DNA of 6,055 nucleotides from JAGVGK01 sp038064935 (lineage in GTDB: Bacteria; Patescibacteriota; Minisyncoccia; Phycocordibacterales; JACOZG01), in NCBI GenBank assembly GCA_038064935.1, contig JBBTRZ010000038.1:1-6055 (forward strand), given 5' to 3'. The notes beneath the pieces are model-generated. The model searched no databases. It was not told where the DNA came from and was given only the letters and a program-made list of their open reading frames with translations. The number at the start of each line of letters is the position of its first letter. The first letter of the stretch is position 1. Both the position numbers and the translations under genes were made by a program. Shown here in pieces: positions 1-4,677 of the stretch.

Positions 1-19
1 TGCCCCTCACCGCTAATTC

Positions 20-28
20 TGATACACT
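20..28 (+). promoter_or_regulatory. Possible distal -10 element upstream of hpf
   Basis: TGATACACT reads as an extended -10 (TG, one base, then TACACT at 23-28). A matching -35 would fall at or before the first base of the window, so it cannot be checked. The same heptamer TACACTA recurs at 123-129 just before hpf. This is a weak motif-only call. Confidence 0.2.
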
Positions 29-37
29 AGCCCCCGG

Positions 38-52
38 CAAGGTTAAACCTTG
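38..52. repeat. 15-bp perfect palindrome in the hpf leader
   Basis: Bases 38-44 (CAAGGTT) and 46-52 (AACCTTG) are exact inverse complements around a single central A at 45. The right arm runs into the first TTGACA hexamer (50-55). As DNA it resembles a dimeric regulator operator; as RNA it could form a 6-bp stem with a 3-nt loop. No T-tract follows, so it is not an intrinsic terminator. Its function is unknown. Confidence 0.5.
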
Positions 53-91
53 ACATGGAAAATTCGCCCCCAGAGTAAGCCCACCTTGACA
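47..91 (+). repeat. Pair of ACCTTGACA direct repeats (two -35-like hexamers)
   Basis: The 9-mer ACCTTGACA occurs at 47-55 and 83-91, 36 bp apart. Each contains the consensus -35 hexamer TTGACA (50-55 and 86-91). No convincing -10 lies 16-18 bp downstream of either: the positions read about GAGTAA and AAAGAG. They may be regulator half-sites or degenerate promoters rather than active -35 boxes. Confidence 0.35.
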
Positions 92-98
92 GCGCATC

Positions 99-128
99 TT
101 GTTTTTTGAAAGAGGTTTCTGTTACACT
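99..128 (+). promoter_or_regulatory. Putative hpf promoter, possibly giving a leaderless transcript
   Basis: The -35-like TTGTTT (99-104) is separated by 18 bp from the -10-like TACACT (123-128). Transcription from this -10 would begin about 6-8 bases later, at or beside the hpf ATG at 135. No Shine-Dalgarno sequence lies close to that ATG; the nearest, GAGG at 112-115, is 19 nt upstream. The arrangement suggests leaderless initiation, but both hexamers are imperfect. Confidence 0.35.
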
Positions 129-134
129 ATCAAA

Positions 135-515
135 ATGAAAATCAATTTTAAGGCGACGAATTTGACTTTGACGCCGGCGATTCTGGATTATTGCCGCGAG
201 AAGTTGGGACACTTGGATAAATTCTTGGTCGACGATGAGAATGTGTTTACCGAGGTGGAGGTGGGAAAGACCACACGGCATCACAAACACGGCGAAGTGT
301 TTCGCGCCGAGATCAATCTCCATTTGGCTGGACATCGTCTCCGCGCCGAGGCGACAACCGAAGATCTCTATGCCGCGGTTGATGAAGCCAAAGATGAATT
401 GGTAAGTGAAGTCAAACGATACCGAAAGCGGCAGGGGACACTCATCCGCCGTGGCGGGCGGCTAGTGAAAGACTTTCTCCATGGGGTTTATAATTACCAG
501 TGGCGAAAGCATTAA
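135..515 (+). CDS. hpf: Ribosome hibernation promoting factor, short HPF/RaiA (YfiA) family
   Basis: This 126-aa protein belongs to the family that binds the decoding region of the 30S subunit in the cytosol and silences or dimerises ribosomes in slow growth or stress. It matches the family N-terminus (MKINFKATNLTLTPAILDY), has the central beta strands (about residues 37-72), and ends its second helix with the typical DLYAAVDEAKDEL stretch (78-89) and a basic KRYRKRQ segment. It lacks the roughly 60-residue C-terminal dimerisation domain of long HPF, so it is the short form; the basic tail (about 94-126, with RRGGR and a final WRKH) is longer than in E. coli HPF. The ATG at 135 was chosen because homology begins there; an in-frame TTG at 99 would add 12 unconserved residues and run through the probable -10 box. 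The cyclophilin gene begins 17 nt after its stop and is probably co-transcribed. Confidence 0.9.
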   Translation: MKINFKATNLTLTPAILDYCREKLGHLDKFLVDDENVFTEVEVGKTTRHHKHGEVFRAEINLHLAGHRLRAEATTEDLYAAVDEAKDELVSEVKRYRKRQGTLIRRGGRLVKDFLHGVYNYQWRKH

Positions 516-532
516 TAAATAAAATTAAAAAT

Positions 533-1144
533 ATGGATAAAAAAATGGTGTTTGGCATTCTCGCTCTACTGGTTTTACTCGGTATTTTTTTCTTGGGCGG
601 GAATGATACGACAATTACTAACCAACCAGCGGCCGTTACGGCCGCGATTAAGATTAATCCAATGGCCACGATTGAAACCAATTACGGGACAATTACCCTC
701 GAATTATTTAAAGATCAGGCGCCGAAAACGGTAGAGAATTTTATTAAGCTGGTCGAACAGGGCTTCTACAACGGCACCCTTTTCCACCGCGTGATTAAAG
801 ATTTTATGATTCAAGGCGGTGATCCACTGACTAAAGAAAATCCAAAAGATTGGATAAAGCACGGCACGGGTGGTCCGGGTTACGCTTTTGCTGATGAGAT
901 TAATCGTGAGAAGATAGTTCGCGGCGCGCTCGCCATGGCGAACGCCGGTCCCAACACCAACGGCTCGCAGTTCTTCATTGTCACCGCGACCGCCGCGCCC
1001 TGGCTCGATGGCAAACATACCGTTTTTGGCAAAGTCACCAGCGGTTACGATATCGTCCAAAAAATTGAAGCTGTATTCACCGACCCCACCCGCGGTGACC
1101 ATCCGCTTGAGGATGTCGTGGTGACCAAAGTGACAATAAATTAA
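533..1144 (+). CDS. Membrane-anchored cyclophilin-type peptidyl-prolyl cis-trans isomerase
   Basis: This 203-aa enzyme should catalyse cis-trans isomerisation of X-Pro bonds to help proteins fold outside the membrane. After MDKK comes a hydrophobic segment (residues 5-22), a polar and Ala-rich linker (23-43), then one complete cyclophilin domain (44-203). Seen active-site blocks are FHRVIKDFMIQGGD (84-97) with catalytic Arg86 plus Phe91, Met92 and Gln94; MANAGPNTNGSQFF (135-148); and WLDGKHTVFG (157-166), in which Trp157 matches the Trp of human cyclophilin A that governs cyclosporin binding. No lipobox Cys or clear AxA cleavage site is visible, so an uncleaved N-in anchor is most likely. The ATG at 533 is preferred because it gives a normal anchor. 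A GTG at 500 would overlap hpf by 16 nt and add 11 residues; an ATG at 545 would shorten the N-terminus. The start has an AT-rich leader and no Shine-Dalgarno sequence. A strong terminator follows. Confidence 0.9.
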   Translation: MDKKMVFGILALLVLLGIFFLGGNDTTITNQPAAVTAAIKINPMATIETNYGTITLELFKDQAPKTVENFIKLVEQGFYNGTLFHRVIKDFMIQGGDPLTKENPKDWIKHGTGGPGYAFADEINREKIVRGALAMANAGPNTNGSQFFIVTATAAPWLDGKHTVFGKVTSGYDIVQKIEAVFTDPTRGDHPLEDVVVTKVTIN

Positions 1145-1152
1145 ATCACTGA

Positions 1153-1167
1153 TCCACTGCCGGTGGA
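1153..1167 (+). repeat. Small inverted repeat after the cyclophilin gene
   Basis: TCCAC (1153-1157) and GTGGA (1163-1167) are inverse complements around a 5-nt loop. The stem is only 5 bp with no T-tract, and it lies 13 bp upstream of the real terminator. It may be a 3'-end RNA hairpin or chance. Confidence 0.25.
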
Positions 1168-1180
1168 CCATCATGCGTCT

Positions 1181-1206
1181 AATCCGCCTCATTGAGGCGG
1201 ATTTTT
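1181..1206 (+). terminator. Rho-independent terminator of the hpf-cyclophilin unit
   Basis: AATCCGCCTC (1181-1190) pairs perfectly with GAGGCGGATT (1194-1203) to give a 10-bp stem with a 3-nt loop (ATT). The T-run 1202-1206 overlaps the end of the stem. It begins 36 nt after the cyclophilin stop codon and separates that unit from the dcw operon promoter. There is no comparable T-run on the opposite strand, so it should act only on + strand transcripts. Confidence 0.9.
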
Positions 1207-1210
1207 CGTC

Positions 1211-1219
1211 TGTGGATAA
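1211..1219 (-). promoter_or_regulatory. Perfect DnaA box next to the mra promoter
   Basis: TGTGGATAA is the exact complement of the consensus DnaA box TTATCCACA, read on the - strand. It lies 5 bp upstream of the -35 hexamer of the mraZ promoter and directly after the upstream terminator. A given 9-mer is expected by chance about 0.05 times in a window of this size on both strands, so chance is unlikely but possible. No second perfect box is visible, so this is not an origin; a regulatory DnaA site is the more reasonable reading. Confidence 0.5.
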
Positions 1220-1224
1220 CTAAG

Positions 1225-1254
1225 TTGGTCGAGTGGGGGAGAGTGGTTTATACT
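1225..1254 (+). promoter_or_regulatory. Main promoter of the mraZ-rsmH-ftsL-ftsI-murF operon
   Basis: The -35 element TTGGTC (1225-1230; 3 of 6 consensus bases) and the -10 element TATACT (1249-1254; 5 of 6) are 18 bp apart. Transcription should start near 1261, about 30 nt before the mraZ ATG. The position just after a strong terminator and before a closely packed gene set supports it. The weak -35 and the MraZ-type repeats in the spacer suggest a regulated promoter. Confidence 0.7.
1232..1247 (+). promoter_or_regulatory. MraZ operator, copy 1 (promoter spacer)
   Basis: AGTGGGGGAGAGTGGT contains TGGGG (1234-1238), five bases, then TGG plus T (from 1244), giving a 10-bp period. Known MraZ sites in E. 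coli are TGGGN direct repeats spaced by 5 nt upstream of mraZ, and this pair fits that layout apart from T at the fourth base of the second unit. It fills the gap between -35 and -10, so bound MraZ would block RNA polymerase. Confidence 0.75.
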
Positions 1255-1262
1255 GAAGTGGT

Positions 1263-1278
1263 AGTGGGGGAGAGTGGT
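1263..1278 (+). promoter_or_regulatory. MraZ operator, copy 2 (initially transcribed region)
   Basis: This is an exact 16-base copy of 1232-1247, offset by 31 bp (about three helical turns), so both copies lie on nearly the same face of the DNA. It falls just after the predicted transcription start and runs into the ribosome-binding region of mraZ. An extra single AGTGGT (1257-1262) lies between the copies but out of the 10-bp phase. Confidence 0.7.
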
Positions 1279-1280
1279 GA
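1276..1280 (+). promoter_or_regulatory. Weak Shine-Dalgarno sequence of mraZ
   Basis: GGTGA can pair with the 3' end of 16S rRNA and lies 11 nt before the ATG at 1292, a rather long spacing for this part of the motif. It overlaps the end of the second MraZ operator. It is the only plausible Shine-Dalgarno sequence next to a start codon in the window. Confidence 0.35.
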
Positions 1281-1291
1281 ATCATTATTTT

Positions 1292-1726
1292 ATGCTCATC
1301 GGCGAATACCGGCATATCATCGACACCAAGAAACGCATTGCCGTGCCGGCCACTTTCCGGCGAACCGTTGGGCGCAAGGTGGTGGTGACGCGCGGACTCG
1401 ATTCTTGTCTCTTCGTCTATCCGGTCAAGCAATGGGAGAAGATGGTGGAGAAGCTCTCCCGACTCTCGATGGGGCAGGCCGATACCCGCAGTTTCAATCG
1501 CTTCATGCTTGCTGGCGCCGTCGAGAGCGAGGTGGATTCGATGGGACGGATTCTCATCCCTGATTTCCTGAAAGAGTTTGCCGGTCTTAAGACGAAAGTG
1601 GTGATCGCCGGAGTAAGTGACCGGATTGAGATTTGGGATGAAGAGCGTTGGCGTGAACATGTCTCGAAGATCGAGAAGCAAGCGGATGTGCTCGCCGAGA
1701 AATTGGGGGAGATCGGTGTCTTCTGA
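1292..1726 (+). CDS. mraZ: Transcriptional regulator MraZ
   Basis: This 144-aa protein is the DNA-binding regulator that heads the dcw cluster and typically controls its own operon. It has two SpoVT-AbrB-like swapped-hairpin halves: residues about 1-50 (MLIGEYRHIIDTKKRIAVPA) and about 72-120. Each carries the MraZ D-x-x-x-R signature, D11-TKK-R15 and D82-SMG-R86; the first has Lys where Gly is usual before Arg. The length is normal for the family, which forms rings of eight or more subunits. The ATG at 1292 begins exactly at the conserved M-x-I-G-E-Y; a GTG at 1274 would add six residues and lie inside the second operator. Two TGGGN-N5-TGGTN operators overlap its promoter, which points to autoregulation. 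rsmH starts 17 nt after its stop. Confidence 0.95.
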   Translation: MLIGEYRHIIDTKKRIAVPATFRRTVGRKVVVTRGLDSCLFVYPVKQWEKMVEKLSRLSMGQADTRSFNRFMLAGAVESEVDSMGRILIPDFLKEFAGLKTKVVIAGVSDRIEIWDEERWREHVSKIEKQADVLAEKLGEIGVF

Positions 1727-1743
1727 TCTCTCCCGCCGCGCCC

Positions 1744-2643
1744 ATGAATCACGAGCCAGTTCTTTTACACGAAGTTGTGACGGGACTTGATCTCAAGCTG
1801 GGGCTCACCGTCCTCGATGCCACTTTAGGCGAGGGGGAACACAGTCGGGCGATCGCCACCGCGATTGGACCGACGGGGCGACTCATCGGCCTCGATGCCG
1901 ATCCCGAGGCCATTGCTCGAGCGAAGGCCAACCTGAATGATTTGCCGGGTCTCAAAATTTTTTACCAAGGAAATTTCCGAGACCTCGAAACTCATCTGTC
2001 CGAGCTCGATATTGATACCATCGATCGCGCCCTCTTCGATCTCGGTCTCGCCTCGTCTCAATTATCTGACCCGCGGCGAGGTTTCAGTTTCCAGACTGAC
2101 GGGCCACTCCTCATGACTCTGACCGGCGAGATCACCGATGGCCTGAATGCCGCCCGACTCGTTAACGAACTTTCGGCGCCCCAACTCACCGATCTCTTGA
2201 CCCGTTACGGTGAGGAAGGTTACGCCAGGCGAATCAGTGAAGCGATCGTCACTGCCCGGCGGCGAGCGTCAATTCTGACCACCGCGGCGCTCGTCGCGAT
2301 CATTGCCCAAGCCGTCCCTCCAGGTTATCGCCGCGCGCGGCGACACTTCGCCACGAAAACTTTCCAAGCTCTGCGAATCGCGGTGAATGATGAACTCGCG
2401 ATACTCCCACTCGGTCTCGCGGCGGCCTGGCGGCATCTGGGACCGGGCGGGCGGCTCGCGGTCATCAGTTTCCACAGTCTCGAAGCGCGACTAGTGAAGG
2501 AATGTTTCAGGAGTTGGGTCGGACGGGAAGAAGGGGAACTGGTGACCCGCCACGCCGTTCGTCCGACCCGCGGAGAGGTACTCCGGAATCCGCGATCGCG
2601 AAGCGCCACCTTGCGAATTATATCCAAACTCAATCAATCTTAA
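1744..2643 (+). CDS. rsmH: 16S rRNA (cytosine-1402-N4)-methyltransferase RsmH (MraW)
   Basis: This 299-aa SAM-dependent enzyme methylates N4 of C1402 in the ribosomal P site. The start MNHEPVLLHEVV is the family start. Seen motifs are the SAM site DATLGEGEHS (25-34), the acidic strand-end LIGLDADPEA (48-57), LFDLGLASSQLSDPRRGFSF (98-117), the helical insertion domain (about 130-200), TFQALRIAVNDEL (206-218), GRLAVISFHSLE (236-247) and the C-terminal NPRSRSATLR (282-291). Several usually conserved positions differ: motif I has Glu32 where the common GxGGHS form has Gly, DGPLDMRM is replaced by DGPLLMTL (119-126), H-P-A-T is H-F-A-T (201-204), and SLEDR is SLEAR (245-249). The overall fold is intact and the frame is open, so I expect an active enzyme of a divergent lineage. 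No Shine-Dalgarno sequence is seen; the leader before ATG is pyrimidine- and C/G-rich. Confidence 0.95.
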   Translation: MNHEPVLLHEVVTGLDLKLGLTVLDATLGEGEHSRAIATAIGPTGRLIGLDADPEAIARAKANLNDLPGLKIFYQGNFRDLETHLSELDIDTIDRALFDLGLASSQLSDPRRGFSFQTDGPLLMTLTGEITDGLNAARLVNELSAPQLTDLLTRYGEEGYARRISEAIVTARRRASILTTAALVAIIAQAVPPGYRRARRHFATKTFQALRIAVNDELAILPLGLAAAWRHLGPGGRLAVISFHSLEARLVKECFRSWVGREEGELVTRHAVRPTRGEVLRNPRSRSATLRIISKLNQS

Positions 2644-2655
2644 TTTCTTAATTTT

Positions 2656-2988
2656 ATGCCAACGCCGATTTCTAAAACTTATGACCGACGGGAGTGGCCG
2701 ACACTCGCCCTCTTCATATTGGTTATTTTAGCAATGAGTAGCTATGTCTATCTGACCCAGCGGGTCGTCTTTCAGGCGGTCGGCAAACAAGTCGCCCGTA
2801 GCGAGATCGCCGAGTTAAAAAGCGAAGTCACCACCCTCGAAGCGACAGCTCTCACACAAAGCAGTCGCCTGACGCTCGAGTTGGCCTACGCGCGCGGCTT
2901 CACGAATTCTCCTGACCAAACTTTTTATATTGGACGGTTAGACGCTATCCCACTCCTGGTCAGCTGGTTTAGCGATGGCAATGAATAG
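2656..2988 (+). CDS. FtsL-like bitopic septum protein
   Basis: This 110-aa protein has a charged cytosolic N-terminus (1-14), one membrane span (about 15-34, PTLALFILVILAMSSYVYLT) and an outer region with a likely coiled coil (about 36-72, for example KQVARSEIAELKSEVTTLEA). A short tail (80-110) contains GFTNSPDQTFYI. The size, topology and place between rsmH and ftsI are those of FtsL, which joins DivIC/FtsB and FtsQ/DivIB to activate septal wall synthesis. FtsL sequences diverge so much that the name rests on position and architecture, not on residue identity; a DivIC/FtsB-like protein is the alternative. The 12-nt gap after rsmH is AT-rich with no Shine-Dalgarno sequence, and the 3' end overlaps ftsI by 14 nt, which suggests coupled translation. 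Confidence 0.75.
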   Translation: MPTPISKTYDRREWPTLALFILVILAMSSYVYLTQRVVFQAVGKQVARSEIAELKSEVTTLEATALTQSSRLTLELAYARGFTNSPDQTFYIGRLDAIPLLVSWFSDGNE

Positions 2989-4675
2989 GCACACCCGCCT
3001 GCATTATCTCTTGGCTTTTTTTCTCTTGGCCGCGCTTGGTCTTACGACCAAACTCTTTTTCGTCCAGATTGTCCAGGGTGGAGATTACGCGGCGACCGCG
3101 GCGCGGCAATACGAACAGCCCGAAGCCCAAGTCTACAACCGCGGGACAATTTATTTCACGAGCCGTGAAGGTGAACGCGTCTCGGGAGCCACGCTCAAAA
3201 ACGGTTTTTCTCTCATTATCAATCCCACTCGGCTTAAAGATCCGGAAAAAGTCTACGAAGCGCTTGCCGCCATCATTCCTCTCAACCGCGAAGACTTCCT
3301 CGTCCGAGCCAAGAAAACCGGCGACCCCCACGAAGAGATTGCGAGGTACCTCTCCCCGGCCAAGGCCAAAGCGATTACGGCTCTCAAATTTCCCGGGGTG
3401 GAACTCACTCCGGAGCGATGGCGTTTCTACCCGGGGGGAGAGACCGCGGCCCATCTCCTCGGCTTCGTGGGGTTTAAGGGCAATGATTACTCCGGCCGTT
3501 ATGGGCTCGAGAAATATTATGAAGATATTCTTCGCCGCACCGAAACAGATTCCTTTGCCAGTTTCCTTGGACACATTTTCTTAGGTCGCACCACCGCCGC
3601 TAGTATGGATGCGGATGTGGGTGATGTGGTGACGACGATCGAGCCGACGGTTGAACGCTTCTTAGAGAGTGAGCTCAAATCAATCGTCGCCGACTGGCAA
3701 CCGCGGGTGACGGGTGGCATCATTATGGAACCCAAAACCGGCGCCATTTTCGCTCTCGGGGCACTCCCCACCTTCGACCCCGGCGGCCAGAAATTCGATA
3801 TTGATAACTTGGCGAATCCGCTTATCGAGCGCGTCTACGAGATGGGTTCGATCGTCAAGCCGCTCACGATGGCGGCGGGTCTCGATGCGGCAGTAATTAC
3901 CCCAACGACCACTTATGATGACCGCGGCGTAGTGACGATTGACCAGCGTGAGATTGGCAATTACGATCGCCGCGGTCGAGGGATCGTCTCGATGCAAGAA
4001 GTGCTTAATCAGTCACTCAATACCGGCGCCGTCGATATTATGCAGAAATTAGGCGGTGAACGATTCGCGAAATATTTTCAAGACTTCGGTCTCCTCGGGG
4101 AAAAAACGGGAGTTGATTTGCCCGGGGAATCGAGCGGGCTGGCGAATAATTTGAAGAGTCGCCGCCCAGTGGAATATGCCACGGCCTCCTTCGGTCAGGG
4201 GATTGCCGTGACGCCGCTTGCCATCACCACCGCTCTTTCGGCCTTAGCGAATGACGGCGCTCTCACGCGCCCCTTCGTGACCCGGGAGATTGATTATGAG
4301 ACCAAGCCGTCAGTCGAGACGAAACCCTCCGTGCGTCGACAAGTGGTGAGTTCTCGGGCGGCGCGCGCCACCACCGCCATGCTCGTCGAAGTTGTGGACG
4401 AAGCGCTATTTAGCGGGCGAGAGAGTTTAGCTCGTTATCAAGTCGCCGCCAAAACCGGGACCGCCCAGATCAGGAAGCCCGGCGGCGGCTATTATACGGA
4501 CCGTTATCTTCATTCCTTCTTTGGTTATTTCCCCGCGAGCCAGCCGCGTTTCAGCATTTTCCTTTACGCCATTGAGCCGAAGGGCGCAGACTATGCTTCA
4601 GCCACTTTAACCAAACCGTTTTTCAATATTGCCAAATTTCTGATAAACTATTATCAAGTTTCGCCTGATCGCTAG
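2975..4675 (+). CDS. ftsI: Class B penicillin-binding protein, septal transpeptidase FtsI (PBP3)
   Basis: This 566-aa enzyme should cross-link septal peptidoglycan by D,D-transpeptidation outside the membrane and be the target of beta-lactams. One N-terminal membrane span (about 10-31) is followed by a pedestal domain (about 50-210, with YNRGTIYF at 54-61 and FYPGGETAAHLLGFVG at 151-166) and a transpeptidase domain (about 245-560). All three catalytic motifs are present: S292-I-V-K295 with the nucleophile Ser292, S347-L-N349, and K493-T-G495. FGQGIAVTPL (407-416) is also typical. The stretch after RGxI (TSREGERVSGAT) differs from the usual DRNG-x-x-LA. There are no C-terminal PASTA repeats. 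Residues 442-453 carry ETKPSV twice. The ATG at 2975 overlaps the ftsL-like gene; ATG 2981 is an equally possible start. Operon position favours FtsI over the elongation protein PBP2. murF follows after 2 nt. Confidence 0.92.
   Translation: MAMNRHTRLHYLLAFFLLAALGLTTKLFFVQIVQGGDYAATAARQYEQPEAQVYNRGTIYFTSREGERVSGATLKNGFSLIINPTRLKDPEKVYEALAAIIPLNREDFLVRAKKTGDPHEEIARYLSPAKAKAITALKFPGVELTPERWRFYPGGETAAHLLGFVGFKGNDYSGRYGLEKYYEDILRRTETDSFASFLGHIFLGRTTAASMDADVGDVVTTIEPTVERFLESELKSIVADWQPRVTGGIIMEPKTGAIFALGALPTFDPGGQKFDIDNLANPLIERVYEMGSIVKPLTMAAGLDAAVITPTTTYDDRGVVTIDQREIGNYDRRGRGIVSMQEVLNQSLNTGAVDIMQKLGGERFAKYFQDFGLLGEKTGVDLPGESSGLANNLKSRRPVEYATASFGQGIAVTPLAITTALSALANDGALTRPFVTREIDYETKPSVETKPSVRRQVVSSRAARATTAMLVEVVDEALFSGRESLARYQVAAKTGTAQIRKPGGGYYTDRYLHSFFGYFPASQPRFSIFLYAIEPKGADYASATLTKPFFNIAKFLINYYQVSPDR
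4298..4333 (+). repeat. Two tandem copies of a 6-codon unit within ftsI
   Basis: Codons 442-447 and 448-453 both encode ETKPSV. The nucleotide copies (4298-4315 and 4316-4333) differ at the third position of five of the six codons while the peptide is identical. It lies in a surface-like segment ahead of the KTG motif. Confidence 0.7.
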
Positions 4676-4677
4676 TT

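Noticed and set aside
38..52. Intrinsic terminator of a gene upstream of the window
   Set aside because: The stem would be only 6 bp and is not followed by a T-tract.
50..91. Two consensus -35 boxes as two strong promoters
   Set aside because: Neither TTGACA has a -10-like hexamer at 16-18 bp, so I list them only as repeats.
704..1192. Long open frame on the - strand opposite the cyclophilin gene
   Set aside because: The + strand frame has complete cyclophilin motifs; the - strand translation has no recognisable domain and is the antisense shadow of a high-quality gene.
1211..1219. Replication origin suggested by the DnaA box
   Set aside because: Only one perfect box is seen, with no AT-rich unwinding region, no box cluster and no dnaA or dnaN nearby.
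1192..1563. Open frame on the + strand overlapping the mra promoter and mraZ
   Set aside because: It runs through the promoter, operators and the first part of mraZ in another frame, and its protein shows no domain; mraZ is clearly the real gene.
2969..3574. 201-codon open frame on the - strand opposite ftsI
   Set aside because: The frame on the other strand encodes the conserved pedestal of a class B PBP; the antisense product has no known features and no start context.
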